DNA of 64,000 nucleotides from Pseudomonas mohnii (GTDB lineage Bacteria > Pseudomonadota > Gammaproteobacteria > Pseudomonadales > Pseudomonadaceae): positions 1 to 64,000 of the forward strand of contig NZ_FNRV01000002.1 in the NCBI RefSeq assembly GCF_900105115.1, written 5' to 3'. The translations under genes and the position numbers were made by a program. Each line of letters starts with the position of its first letter. The first letter of the stretch is position 1. The notes below the pieces were generated by a model, which was given only the letters and a program-made list of their open reading frames with translations, ran no database searches and was not told the DNA's origin. Positions 53,770-63,127 of the stretch are shown here, one piece after another.

Positions 53770-56136
53770 ATGAACCAGGAAAACAAGCTCAAGCCGGTCC
53801 TCCGTCTTCACGTACAGAAGAAAGAAGAGTGTTGCGGATCTGACCATCAACATGGGTCTGTTAATGCTGCTGAACCCAAGCATCACAAAGAACATGGTCA
53901 CGACCATGAGCATGAGCATGAGCATGAGCATGAGCATGCTCACGATCATGCCAATGCGTGCTGTGCTCATGGCACGCAAGCTACTGATGGTGTTGCGATT
54001 ACTAAGAGTAGCCCTGCCCCGAAAGGGACCAGTAGAGTTCGCTACCGCATCGATAAAATGGATTGCCCTACAGAGGAGCGCTTGATCCGCAACCGACTGG
54101 AGCCGATGGCCGGAATTGTTCGGCTCGACTTCAACCTCCTGAATCGTGAGTTGACCGTGCATCACCGCTTGGATGATCCGCAGCCAATCGTCACCGCATT
54201 AGTCGCGTTGGACATGGGGCCGAGCCTGATCGAAGCCGGTGCCGCGCCATCGGCGGTTCCCCCGGCCCTGAGCGCAAAACTAAAAGGATTGCTGGCCATC
54301 AGTGGCCTGGCTGCTATCGCCGCTGAAGTCATCGCGTGGACAACCGGACAAGAAGGTTCTTGGCCGGTTATGGTGCTTGCGGCTCTTTCCATTCTGAGCG
54401 CTGGTTTGCCCACCCTCAAAAAGGGTTGGATTGCAGTTAAGAACCTCACTCTGAACATCTATTTTCTGATGTCGTTGGCTGTCGTTGGTGCTCTCATCAT
54501 CGGTAAATGGCCCGAAGCCGCGATGGTGGTTTTCCTTTTCGCCGTTGCTGAGGCTATCGAAGCACTTTCTCTGGAGCGCGCGCGGAACGCGATCAAGTCG
54601 CTGACCGCGTTGGCGCCAGAAACCGCTGAAGTCATGACTGATGGCGGCTGGAAAGACCATCCGGTGGCGAGTGTATTACTTGGTAGTCGTATTCGGGTTC
54701 GCACGGGTTCGCGAGTACCCTTGGATGCCCGCATAGACTCAGGTCGCGCCGCACTGGACCAAGCTCCAATTACCGGCGAAAGCCTACCTGTTGATAAGCA
54801 GGTCGGGGACCCACTTTACGCTGGCAGTATCGTTACCGACGGCGTGGTTGAAGCGACTGTGACGGCCGTAGCAGGAGAAAGTACTCTTGCTCGTATCGCG
54901 GCAGCCATACAAGACGCGCAGTCTCAACGAGCCCCTACTCAGCGATTTGTAGATGAGTTTGCACGTTATTACACCCCGGCTGTAGTGGTTCTTGCCCTCT
55001 TGGTCGCTGTCTTGGGCCCTGTACTGATCGGTGGAACCTGGGGCGATTGGCTTTATCAGGCCCTGGTCCTGTTAGTGATCGCCTGCCCATGTGCCTTGGT
55101 GGTTTCAACGCCAATTACCGTCGTCAGTGGGCTAGCCGCGGCTGCCAAGCATGGCATTTTGATTAAAGGCGGTGCATACCTTGAAAGCGGCCGACTACTT
55201 AAGGTTGTGGCGCTCGACAAGACCGGCACCTTGACCCAAGGCAAGCCGGTACTGACCGATAACGAGCCGTTTGGTGATCTGCCCATCGAGATGGCTTTGC
55301 AGATCGCAGCTAGCCTCGACGAACACAGTACACACCCAGTGGCGAAGGCCTTGGTCAGCGGATGGAAATTACAGCAACCGGATGCGGCGACTCTGCCGGT
55401 TGAGGACTTCGGCGTACTCAACGGTCGTGGCGTCAAAGGCAATATCGACGGTCAATCGTGGCACCTGGGTAACCACCGCTTGGTTGAAGAGTTGGGCGTA
55501 TGCTCGCCGGCCCTTGAGGCCCGATTGTCGCTACTGGAAAACGCAGGAAAAACTGTAATCGTGCTCTGCGCGGCCAGCGGTCCAGTAGCGATTTTTGCTG
55601 TGGCTGACACCGTAAGGCCTGAAAGCTTTGCTGCCGTAACTGCTCTGAAAGCGTTGAATGTCGTACCGGTGATGCTCACGGGTGACAACCCTGCAACCGC
55701 CAAGTCCATCGCCGCTCAGCTCGGCATACAGGATGCACGCGGAAACCTCATGCCGGAGGATAAACAAGCCGCCGTCGCTGAACTCAAACGCCGCTTTGGT
55801 ACTGTTGGCATGGTGGGCGATGGTGTGAACGATGCTCCAGCATTGGCGCAAGCCGACATTGGTTTTGCGATGGGGGCCGCAGGGACTGCCACAGCCCTTG
55901 AAACGGCTGATGTCGCCATCATGGATGACGACCCACGCAAGATTGCTGATTTTATTAGCCTGAGTCGTCGATGTGCCTCTGTTTTGAAGCAAAACATCGG
56001 ACTGGCCTTGGGTATCAAAGTTGTATTTTTGGCGCTTGCATTGTCCGGCCACGCTACGTTGTGGATGGCTGTTTTCGCCGATATGGGAGCGAGCCTGCTG
56101 GTCGTATTCAACGGACTGCGGCTACTGCGTCGGTGA
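53770..56136 (+). CDS. Zn2+/Cd2+/Pb2+-exporting P1B-type ATPase (ZntA/CadA family)
   Basis: The 788-residue protein has a His-rich N-terminus (GHDHEHEHEHEHEHAHDHAN, then ACCAHG), an HMA domain (MDCPTEERLIRNRL near residue 100) and the P-type core: CPCALVVSTP, DKTGTLTQGKP, STHPVAKALV and GDGVNDAPALAQADIGF. CPCALVVSTP and the HMA with DCPTEE point to divalent ions rather than copper. ATG 53770 is downstream of the promoter; an earlier TTG at 53734 is inside the -10 box. It exports toxic divalent metals to the periplasm. Confidence 0.94.
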   Translation: MNQENKLKPVLRLHVQKKEECCGSDHQHGSVNAAEPKHHKEHGHDHEHEHEHEHEHAHDHANACCAHGTQATDGVAITKSSPAPKGTSRVRYRIDKMDCPTEERLIRNRLEPMAGIVRLDFNLLNRELTVHHRLDDPQPIVTALVALDMGPSLIEAGAAPSAVPPALSAKLKGLLAISGLAAIAAEVIAWTTGQEGSWPVMVLAALSILSAGLPTLKKGWIAVKNLTLNIYFLMSLAVVGALIIGKWPEAAMVVFLFAVAEAIEALSLERARNAIKSLTALAPETAEVMTDGGWKDHPVASVLLGSRIRVRTGSRVPLDARIDSGRAALDQAPITGESLPVDKQVGDPLYAGSIVTDGVVEATVTAVAGESTLARIAAAIQDAQSQRAPTQRFVDEFARYYTPAVVVLALLVAVLGPVLIGGTWGDWLYQALVLLVIACPCALVVSTPITVVSGLAAAAKHGILIKGGAYLESGRLLKVVALDKTGTLTQGKPVLTDNEPFGDLPIEMALQIAASLDEHSTHPVAKALVSGWKLQQPDAATLPVEDFGVLNGRGVKGNIDGQSWHLGNHRLVEELGVCSPALEARLSLLENAGKTVIVLCAASGPVAIFAVADTVRPESFAAVTALKALNVVPVMLTGDNPATAKSIAAQLGIQDARGNLMPEDKQAAVAELKRRFGTVGMVGDGVNDAPALAQADIGFAMGAAGTATALETADVAIMDDDPRKIADFISLSRRCASVLKQNIGLALGIKVVFLALALSGHATLWMAVFADMGASLLVVFNGLRLLRR

Positions 56137-56190
56137 TACGAAAGCTGCGACTTCGTGTTCAATTACATGCCCACACAAGGAAATCAAATC

Positions 56191-56640
56191 ATGCAATGTC
56201 CGATCTGCAAAGATACTGCCCTCGTAATGACTGAGCGCCAAAGCATCGAAATTGATTATTGCCCTCAATGCCGTGGCGTTTGGCTCGACCGAGGTGAACT
56301 CGACAAGATCATCGAGCGCAGCCAACAACAGGAGGCCGTTAGGTTTCTTCCACAGAACCCAATTCCACCCGTACAGAATGCTCCTCCAGCAGTACAGAAT
56401 GCTCCTCCAGCAGTACAACCCGGTTACAGCCAGCATGGAGATAGCCAAGCTCATGGAGATCAGCGAGGAAGTCACGGTGGCGGTTGGAGAGAAGGTGGCC
56501 ACCAGAGCAGTCATCAGAGCAGTCATCAGAGCGGCCATCAAAGCGGCCATCAAAGTCATGGTGGACATCAAAACCAGAGTGGGCATCAGGGGCAACAGTC
56601 GTACCGCAAAAAATCATTTTTGCAGGAGATGTTCGATTAA
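56191..56640 (+). CDS. Zinc-ribbon (TFIIB-type) protein with His/Gln/Ser repeat tail
   Basis: The 149-residue protein has an N-terminal zinc ribbon CPICKDTALVMTERQSIEID...CPQC (4 Cys) with the family motif GVWLDRGELDKII. It then has a Pro/Asn/Gln spacer with a 21-bp direct repeat and a tail of HQSSHQSSHQSGHQSGHQ type. The tail could bind zinc or copper. AAGGA precedes ATG 56191, 54 bp after the ATPase stop, so it is probably in the same operon. The role is unknown. Confidence 0.85.
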   Translation: MQCPICKDTALVMTERQSIEIDYCPQCRGVWLDRGELDKIIERSQQQEAVRFLPQNPIPPVQNAPPAVQNAPPAVQPGYSQHGDSQAHGDQRGSHGGGWREGGHQSSHQSSHQSGHQSGHQSHGGHQNQSGHQGQQSYRKKSFLQEMFD

Positions 56641-56821
56641 GGCTGCGATTTCGCGCTTTGATCGGGATATACCTCGAACCAGCACCAATTCTGAAATAGG
56701 GTGTTTCATGAGATGGAACGGTTTTGGGTATTAGCTGGTCTTTATATCCTGCAATCGACTCGTAGCAAGGGTGCTACCTGGGTGGTTGGAGTTTCAGCGA
56801 GCGGCGTTTGAGGAAAAGGTT

Positions 56822-57736
56822 ATGAGTTCAGGACACAGTCACGGCCAAGTACGCGCCGGTCACGAAAAGTTGCTGTGGATCGCACTCACCCTGACGACAA
56901 GCTTTATGGTCGCGGAGGTCATTGGAGCTTTTGTCACCGGCAGCCTGGCCTTATTATCCGACGCGGCCCACATGCTGACGGACGTTGCGGCTTTGGCGAT
57001 ATCCTTGGTCGCTATTCATATAGCCAAACGCTCTGCGGATAGGAAGCGGACCTTCGGGTACGCACGATTTGAAATACTTGCAGCCACCTTCAATGCGGTC
57101 TTGCTGTTTTTAGTCGCTATGTACATCGTTTATGAAGCGTATCTGCGACTTAAAGTCCCGGCGGAAATCCAGTCGACTGGCATGTTGGTCATTGCGGTGT
57201 TCGGGCTCATCGTCAACCTTGTTTCAATGCGCCTACTGAGTGCTGCCAGTGGGGAAAGCCTCAATGTGAAGGGCGCTTATTTAGAGGTCTGGAGCGATAT
57301 GGTGGGGTCTATTGGCGTCATCATCGCAGCTCTTTTGATCCGTTTCACCGGCTGGACTTGGGTTGATTCACTTGTCGCGGCTGGCATCGGGTTCTGGGTG
57401 CTGCCCAGGACTTGGTCATTGCTCAAGGAAAGCATGAACATATTGCTGCAAGGGGTTCCAGAGGGCATCGATATTGAGAAGGTAGAGGCAACGCTTTATG
57501 GCATTGAGGGGGTCAAGAATATCCACGATTTGCATATCTGGGCTTTGACCAGTGGTAAAAGTGTTATGAGCGTCCATCTTGTCGCTGACTCGGCTTCCCG
57601 CAGCGAGCAAGCTATCTTGGCTGAAGTAACCAGCCTTATGAGTGATAAGTTCCACATCAGCCATACTACCGTCCAAATGGAAGGATCTGATTTTCACGAT
57701 CAACTGGCTGACGATCATGAGGGTATGGTCCACTAA
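56822..57736 (+). CDS. czcD: Cation diffusion facilitator CzcD (Zn/Co/Cd)
   Basis: The 304-residue protein has a short His-rich start (SSGHSHGQ) and six membrane segments. The metal site is HMLTD in TM2 with EVWSD in TM5, as in CzcD. The C-terminal cytoplasmic domain holds IHDLHIWALTSGKSVMSVHL and HISHTTVQME. It exchanges Zn2+, Co2+ or Cd2+ for protons. ATG 56822 is preferred because it gives the family N-terminus. Confidence 0.94.
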   Translation: MSSGHSHGQVRAGHEKLLWIALTLTTSFMVAEVIGAFVTGSLALLSDAAHMLTDVAALAISLVAIHIAKRSADRKRTFGYARFEILAATFNAVLLFLVAMYIVYEAYLRLKVPAEIQSTGMLVIAVFGLIVNLVSMRLLSAASGESLNVKGAYLEVWSDMVGSIGVIIAALLIRFTGWTWVDSLVAAGIGFWVLPRTWSLLKESMNILLQGVPEGIDIEKVEATLYGIEGVKNIHDLHIWALTSGKSVMSVHLVADSASRSEQAILAEVTSLMSDKFHISHTTVQMEGSDFHDQLADDHEGMVH

Positions 57737-57808
57737 CTGAGTCGTGGTATTTATTTAAGCTGGATGAACGTTTATACGTCGTGATACAGATCAAAAGGGT
57801 CGATTAAA

Positions 57809-58324
57809 ATGGTCAGAAATATTTTAAGTTATTCTGGGCTGGCTTTGTTTTTGGCTTTTGTTGCGCAGCCAGCTTTTTCAACACCTGCTAATCCAGAAAG
57901 GGTATACGGGTGGATTGAGGAAGGAATACTTTTACCAGAAAATATTGCTGTGAAAGTAAAGTTAGATACAGGGGCTCTTACATCCTCGATGGATGCGAAA
58001 GACTTAGAACGATTCCGTAAAAATGGAGAGGAATGGGTTCGTTTCAACGTTAAAGTAAAAGACACAAAAACTAAGAAGGTGAGTAACGCACTCTTCGAGC
58101 GACGCGTCGAAAGAAATGTAAAGGTTCGAGGCGCCGGTGGCGCTGAACATCGTCCAGTAGTCATGATGACGATGTGCATAGGTGATAAAATTTATAAGGA
58201 AGAGTTTTCACTGAAGGATCGAGGCGACATGAACTACCCCGTATTGATTGGTCGCAAAACTTTGGGGGTCTTGGGCGCGGTCGATGTTTCACGCACATTC
58301 ACTAACGAACCAAACTGTAATTAA
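57809..58324 (+). CDS. Periplasmic retropepsin-like protease (PF05618-type, RimB-like)
   Basis: The 171-residue protein has a signal peptide (LFLAFVAQPAFSTPANPERV) and the aspartic-protease-like motif VKLDTGALTSSMDAKDLERF, with D-T-G-A as catalytic triad, then VLIGRKTLG. This is the family once called ATP-dependent zinc proteases. Members are found beside metal or polyamine genes in Pseudomonas. The substrate is unknown. It is 72 bp after czcD. Confidence 0.83.
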   Translation: MVRNILSYSGLALFLAFVAQPAFSTPANPERVYGWIEEGILLPENIAVKVKLDTGALTSSMDAKDLERFRKNGEEWVRFNVKVKDTKTKKVSNALFERRVERNVKVRGAGGAEHRPVVMMTMCIGDKIYKEEFSLKDRGDMNYPVLIGRKTLGVLGAVDVSRTFTNEPNCN

Positions 58325-58573
58325 ACACCTGAATTATACATTTTATCTATACGTGCAGGGTGAATGTATTGAGAAAATAGCTCGGCAGAATTTTGCAGCT
58401 TTTTTGATGCTTGATGTGGCTGACTAAATAGTCTTAAAAAAAGCTCACCCGGATGCCGATTTTTAGGAAGAGTTAGAAGTGGCGCCATGCAACGATTAGT
58501 ATTTAGTTGCATGGCTTCTAATCAAAGTATGCTCATACTATAGGGTCATTTTAGATCTTTCTCGCAGCTCCAC
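58325..58573. other. AT-rich gap between convergent genes
   Basis: About 250 bp between the protease gene and eptA, which face each other. No clear hairpin terminator and no gene were seen. Confidence 0.35.
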
Positions 58574-60274
58574 TTATTTCGGTGTTTTCATTGATTGACG
58601 CTCAAATGTCTGCGCGAGCTTTAACGGTGTTGACGCTTTGGACTGGCAGGTACTGAACAGATCAAGCTCTGGGCGATATGCTGTAGTTTGAATACCCATC
58701 AACCCCAATATAGAATGGAATAAGTTGTCATGGGACAGTGATACGTCTCGCTGATCCTTCAAACATTGGGAGTCGAGGGTTTGACGCGACTGCATGTTTT
58801 TGGAGATCCAGATTACCATGGGGATACTAGTCTGCTCGCTGGGAGCCATGGCATAAGGAAGTCCGTGCAAGTAAAGCCCATTCTCGCCGAGGGACTCACC
58901 GTGATCAGAGACATAAAGCATCGCCGTATCAAAACGCTCAGCGTTACGCTTTAGCAGGTCGATCGTTTGCCCAAGTACATAGTCCGTATAACCGAGGCTG
59001 TTATCATAGGCACTGACAATGCTTTCGCGCGTACAACGTTCAAGTTGATTATTATCGCAAACGGGACCGAATCGTTCGAACGCCGGTGGATAGCGCTTGG
59101 AATAGGATGGGCCGTGACTGCCTTTCATGTGTAGCACCACGATTGAATCCCGCTGCTGTTGATCCAAGTAGGCTTGTAAATCTTGCAATAAGACTTCGTC
59201 GTAACACTCGTCAGCTCTACATAATCCCGTCGATTTCTGATTGTTCAATTTTTCATTTGGTACTCGGTCGCAAATGCCTTTGCAACCCGAATTATTGTCT
59301 CTCCACAGGACCGATACGCCGGCCCGCTGCAACACGTCTAATAGTCCTTCTCTGCGCAACGCCATACCGTCTTTGTAGCCTTCTTTACCCACATCCAGAA
59401 ACATGCAGGGTAAGGAAACGACCGTAGCTGTTCCACATGAGCTGACATTGGTAAAACTTAAGACACCACGACTGGCCAATTCCGGATTGGTATCCCGGGA
59501 ATAGCCATTGAGGGAGAAATTCGCGGACCTGGCGGTTTCACCCACCATCAGTACCGTTAGCCGTGGTTTGCGTACACCAGCAGTAGCTTCTTCACGGCGG
59601 GCATCAGCACCAATGGTTTTTAATTCGGCGGGAACTGCTAGCTGGCGACGCGTGTACCCATAAATTGCCGAAACCACATTCGACGGAACCAACATCAACC
59701 TGAGTTCGCGATGATTACGCATCAGCGATGCATAGGATTGATAAAGCGTAAATACGACGATCGCCAAGCAGGTGAGCGCTACCGCCACCCCCATGAATCG
59801 ATGAGCAAGTGCGCGGGACCACGATCTTTGAATCAAACGGACTCGAGTGATAACCAGCACCGGCATAACACCAAAGCCCAGCATCCACAGCAGTAGATCC
59901 GAGTTCAACAGCTCCGTGGCTTCGGAGCTGTCCGTCTGCATCACATTCGTTAGCATGCTGTAATCAATTACTATGCCATAGCTATTCATAAAGTAACTCG
60001 TTGCTGCCGCAACCAGCAACACGATAGCTAGCACAGGTTTTATCAATCGTCCCCAAGCCATCACGCTGAGTAATACGTAGAGCCAAATCAACACGAACCA
60101 AGGCAGGCTAAGCACGAATATGGTGTTTCCGTCTTGTAGGCCTCCCACGCCTTGCCAGACAGCACGCCAAAATGGCCAGTTACTAAACAATAGAAGCCAA
60201 GTCGAAACTGCAAGAATTAACTGATTGCTGCCGAGTGTGATTTCCCAACTGCGAATTGGTACTTTGTTATTCAT
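58574..60274 (-). CDS. eptA: Lipid A phosphoethanolamine transferase EptA
   Basis: The 566-residue protein has five N-terminal membrane segments (to about residue 185) and a periplasmic sulfatase-like domain. The site holds VMVGETARSANFSLNGYSRD (Zn ligand Glu), SCGTATVVSLPCMF (nucleophile Thr), HMKGSHGP and DHGESLGENGLYLHG (Zn ligands). It moves phosphoethanolamine onto lipid A phosphate, lowering negative charge. It is the same family as MCR enzymes. Its promoter region overlaps a decayed czcB start. Confidence 0.95.
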   Translation of the reverse strand: MNNKVPIRSWEITLGSNQLILAVSTWLLLFSNWPFWRAVWQGVGGLQDGNTIFVLSLPWFVLIWLYVLLSVMAWGRLIKPVLAIVLLVAAATSYFMNSYGIVIDYSMLTNVMQTDSSEATELLNSDLLLWMLGFGVMPVLVITRVRLIQRSWSRALAHRFMGVAVALTCLAIVVFTLYQSYASLMRNHRELRLMLVPSNVVSAIYGYTRRQLAVPAELKTIGADARREEATAGVRKPRLTVLMVGETARSANFSLNGYSRDTNPELASRGVLSFTNVSSCGTATVVSLPCMFLDVGKEGYKDGMALRREGLLDVLQRAGVSVLWRDNNSGCKGICDRVPNEKLNNQKSTGLCRADECYDEVLLQDLQAYLDQQQRDSIVVLHMKGSHGPSYSKRYPPAFERFGPVCDNNQLERCTRESIVSAYDNSLGYTDYVLGQTIDLLKRNAERFDTAMLYVSDHGESLGENGLYLHGLPYAMAPSEQTSIPMVIWISKNMQSRQTLDSQCLKDQRDVSLSHDNLFHSILGLMGIQTTAYRPELDLFSTCQSKASTPLKLAQTFERQSMKTPK

Positions 60275-60327
60275 GGGTACTCCGGAAAATCTCGACGTAT
60301 CCAGGCGCGAACTGCCACTGGAGTGTC

Positions 60328-60344
60328 ACTACATTTTAGGTAAG
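60328..60344 (-). promoter_or_regulatory. Degenerate cop-box-like site upstream of eptA
   Basis: In the direction of eptA it reads CTTACCTAAAATGTAGT, which is the cupredoxin-gene cop box (CTTACAGAAATGTAGT) with one inserted base and two changes. It lies 54 bp before the eptA start. Binding by CopR or the regulator at 61791 is speculative. Confidence 0.4.
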
Positions 60345-60472
60345 AAAAAATCGCCAATAGCGCGGTGCAACTCGTGGATGCACCAGTGACCCTGAACGTT
60401 CTCGTCAGCTAGTTGGCGATCTGCGACTAGCCAAACCGCCAGACACCCCACGCTGATGAAAATCTTTTTCAT
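60329..60472 (-). pseudogene. czcB-like 5' remnant
   Basis: ATG 60472 overlaps the end of the czcC remnant (ATGA) and reads KKIFISVGCLAVWLVADRQL, an N-terminal anchor as in CzcB adaptors. The frame ends after 47 codons within the eptA promoter region. The rest of czcB and czcA are absent. Confidence 0.5.
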
Positions 60473-61338
60473 GAGGTAGCACCCCAAGTAAGTGACGTGG
60501 CTGTAGATCCGCTCGATTCGTCCTTGAACGCCAGTAGTTGTGCTGAAGCGAGGTATTGGATACGGGTGCGCGGAGGGCCCAGAACACCCGTAAACTTGCG
60601 GTTGGATATTTCAAAGAAATTAGTGTTGGAGTCCTTGCCGCTTCGTGCGGCGGGAAGGATCACTTGACTGAAGAACTTCTTTTCTCTGTGGGCCATCGAG
60701 CGCTTGTCTACAGCAAGATGGATTTCGTACCGCAGGCGCGGTTCGGCGACGTTGTGCATATCACGAGACTGATAGGTGCGGCTAGCCTCCGACGAAATGC
60801 TTTTTAGTTTGCGGCCGAAAAACAAAATCGGCGTTGAAGCGCCCACCAGGTTCAACCGCTTCCGGATGCTGGTCATCGTTCCGCCAGACAGTGCGAACTC
60901 TGAGCTGAAATCAGACCTTGCTGTGCAAGCATGACGCCGTAAAAAACTTCGATCATCGGGGCGCAAGTCATTACGGCAGTGTTTAGACTCCAGCGCCACT
61001 ATGCCTTTACTCTTAGATGCGACCTCAATCCATGCGTGACTTTTGCGGCACCTTTTCGGTGTCCGGCGGAGCTTAACGTTGGTAGTGTTCGAATTTTCGC
61101 GGAAGGCTTGGGCATCTATTATTAGTACTGGATTGGGGATCAAATCAGTCTGTTGCTGCCCGGCTTGGGCAGTTTGGATTTCCCACTGTGCATCTGCGAG
61201 GCTTGGGTTATTGGTCAATGCTATTTGAGGTTTGGTCACAGCCTCGGCGTGGGTTGCCCGAAGCAACGCCGTCATCAACGACGAAACACGAGACGGTGGG
61301 CCAGCCGCCCACAACATTTTTCTAATGCGAGATGGCAT
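60469..61338 (-). pseudogene. czcC-like outer-membrane factor, decayed
   Basis: The 289-codon frame keeps patches of CzcC: NNPSLADAQWEIQTAQAGQQ, QQTDLIPNPVLI and ALESKHCRNDLRPD near the start, then RKRLNLVGASTPILFFGRK, FSQVILPAARSGKDS and RIQYLASAQLLAF near the end. About 150 residues between them are deleted, and many conserved residues are changed. No signal peptide remains that I can trust. It is a relic of a czcCBA operon. Confidence 0.75.
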
Positions 61339-61790
61339 AACGAGATTTACGCCCCCAAAGTGCGCAGTTTCTTTGTTAACTCATAAATATTTGATGGTCT
61401 AAAAGACTTCTGATCGATTTCTGCCGGCTGAATTCGATCAGAAGTCGACACGACCGCAGGATCCTATGACGCATAGATTTTTTGCAGGCTCAATGTACTG
61501 CTGAACAGTTATCAGAAGGGTGACAGAAGAATTACAAATTTGTTATCCCCCCTCTGCCGCGGACAATTAGTCTAAGATCTACTTAGTGTGTAGGTTTGTA
61601 TATTTGTATATTTGTATATTTGTATATTTGTATATTTGACGTCGATAACATAACGGAGCCACAACAGCGCGCAATAGCTCCTTACTGACTAAAATCGTAC
61701 AACGCAAATATGTTGAAGTTTATCGGTAAATAAAATTTTCTATACGTGTGTAAGGATGATTTATTATTTAGTGTCGAGACTTTATGAAAA
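61339..61790. promoter_or_regulatory. Divergent upstream region of the regulator gene
   Basis: This 452-bp AT-rich region once separated czcC and its regulator. It contains TGACAGAAGAATTACA at 61521-61536 (cop-box-like with one extra base) and an 8-bp tandem repeat at 61595-61638. No gene was recognised. Confidence 0.5.
61595..61638 (+). repeat. Five tandem copies of TTTGTATA plus a partial copy
   Basis: Units of TTTGTATA repeat five times without error, then TTTG. The tract lies about 155 bp before the regulator start, where slippage by 8 bp could shift promoter spacing. Confidence 0.9.
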
Positions 61791-62468
61791 ATGCGTATTT
61801 TGATAATAGAAGACGAGCCGAAAACTGCCCATTATTTGCACCAGGGGCTGACCGAAAGCGGATTTATCGTTGATTGCGTCGCCAGCGGAATCGATGGCTT
61901 ACGCTTGGTCTGCCAACAGGCTTATGATCTTGTAGTGCTTGACGCAAACCTACCGCAACGTGACGATTGGGGCCTACTTGTAAGTATTCGCAAGGTCACT
62001 ATTTCGCCCATCATGATACTTACCGTTAAAGGTAGTCTGGAGGAAAAAATCAAGGGTTTCGACCTAGGCGCGGACGATTACATGGTCAAACCAATTGAGT
62101 TTCCAGAGCTGCTGGCCCGAGTACGCACTCTGATGCGTCGCGCTGTATTGTCGGCATTGCCCGACGTGCTGTGTGTCGGGGACCTGGAACTCGATCTTGG
62201 TAGACACCGGACCTTCCGAGGCGAGCAGCGGATTGAGCTGACCACCAAGGAGTTCGCCCTGCTATACCTCTTGATGCGCCAGACTGGTACGGCGCTGTCG
62301 CGCACGCAAATCATGTCCTCTGTCTGGGGGCGGAGTGCTGATTGCGACACCAATGTTGTTGAAGTGTCGATGAGAAGGCTTCGGGCCAAGATTGATGATC
62401 CTTTCAACAACAAGCTAATCCATACCTTGCGCGGTGTTGGATATGTTCTCGAAAAGCGTGATCAATGA
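61791..62468 (+). CDS. OmpR-family metal response regulator (CzcR/CopR-like)
   Basis: The 225-residue protein has a receiver domain (E7-D8, D51 in LVVLDANLPQRDD, K in MVKP) and a winged helix ([37 protein letters not shown]). Sequence next to D51 (ANLPQRDDW in place of VMLPGxDGW) and the loop LTVKGS in place of LTARD are unusual, so switching may be altered. It resembles CopR of this window but is clearly distinct. The nearest kinase is convergent, at 63128-64000. Confidence 0.88.
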   Translation: MRILIIEDEPKTAHYLHQGLTESGFIVDCVASGIDGLRLVCQQAYDLVVLDANLPQRDDWGLLVSIRKVTISPIMILTVKGSLEEKIKGFDLGADDYMVKPIEFPELLARVRTLMRRAVLSALPDVLCVGDLELDLGRHRTFRGEQRIELTTKEFALLYLLMRQTGTALSRTQIMSSVWGRSADCDTNVVEVSMRRLRAKIDDPFNNKLIHTLRGVGYVLEKRDQ

Positions 62469-62753
62469 GCCCTCTTAATCCCTCGAATTTTGAAGTTATG
62501 TGAAATAATCGGCAACAACTTTATAAACAGAACACACAAATGCCACTCTAAAATCACAGTTCTATTAGATTACGAAAATCGTCTTCGGGGTGGGGAAGCA
62601 CTGTGCTTGGCTGATTATGTTACTTCACTGAGCTTGTGAGGATAACGGTTGGAAATTACAAATAAGTAATTCTCATTAGACAATTAATAAAGATTTACCT
62701 CGTTAACGTACTTAAGTTTAACAGCTTTGTAACTACTTCAAAGAGACTCTGCT
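62469..62753. other. AT-rich gap, no gene seen
   Basis: About 285 bp without a plausible frame. The part before 62754 should hold the promoter of the PtrA-DUF2790 gene; no cop box is present. Confidence 0.35.
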
Positions 62754-63086
62754 ATGAGTCTGTTAAAACTAAGTATTGTTGCACTGACGCAATCATTGCC
62801 TTCGATAGAATTCGCTGAAAGCCGTGGTGATCGCAACGTTGTCAACGCCATGGAAGCAAATCAGAAAGCAATGGCCGCCTACGCTGCGCAAAAAGGCAAG
62901 ACCGCTCCGGAAATTCAGAAATATCACTATAGAATGAAGTTTGATATCGCAAAAGTGGTGAGTATGACCCCACCAATTCGCTCTTGCAACATTGTACCTT
63001 TTCGAATGACCTATGAGGACTCAGCTGGAAAGCTTCACACTATTGAATACCAAATTATTGGTGTGTGTCGTAACACGCACGAATGA
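62754..63086 (+). CDS. PtrA-like/DUF2790 hybrid small protein
   Basis: The 110-residue protein has a short hydrophobic start, then SRGDRNVVNAMEANQKAMAA, which resembles the PtrA motif (GGGDRTFxRMExARxxSM). It continues with a DUF2790 domain (YHYRMKFDIAKVVSMTPPIR, FRMTYEDSAGKLHTIEYQII) with two cysteines. Both families are small periplasmic proteins of Pseudomonas, often near metal regulators. The signal peptide is weak (ALTQSLPSIEFAES), so export is uncertain. Confidence 0.75.
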   Translation: MSLLKLSIVALTQSLPSIEFAESRGDRNVVNAMEANQKAMAAYAAQKGKTAPEIQKYHYRMKFDIAKVVSMTPPIRSCNIVPFRMTYEDSAGKLHTIEYQIIGVCRNTHE

Positions 63087-63127
63087 ACGAATGACGTGAA
63101 TAAGGGCTGTTTTTTCAATGGTTGGTA

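Noticed and set aside
53885..53945. Short tandem repeats resembling a CRISPR or satellite (CATGAGCATGAG units)
   Set aside because: They encode the His-rich N-terminus of the Zn/Cd ATPase in frame; no spacers. No CRISPR array was seen anywhere in the window.
56500..56590. Repeats of CATCAGAGCAGT type as a possible array
   Set aside because: They are in frame and code for the HQS tail of the zinc-ribbon protein.
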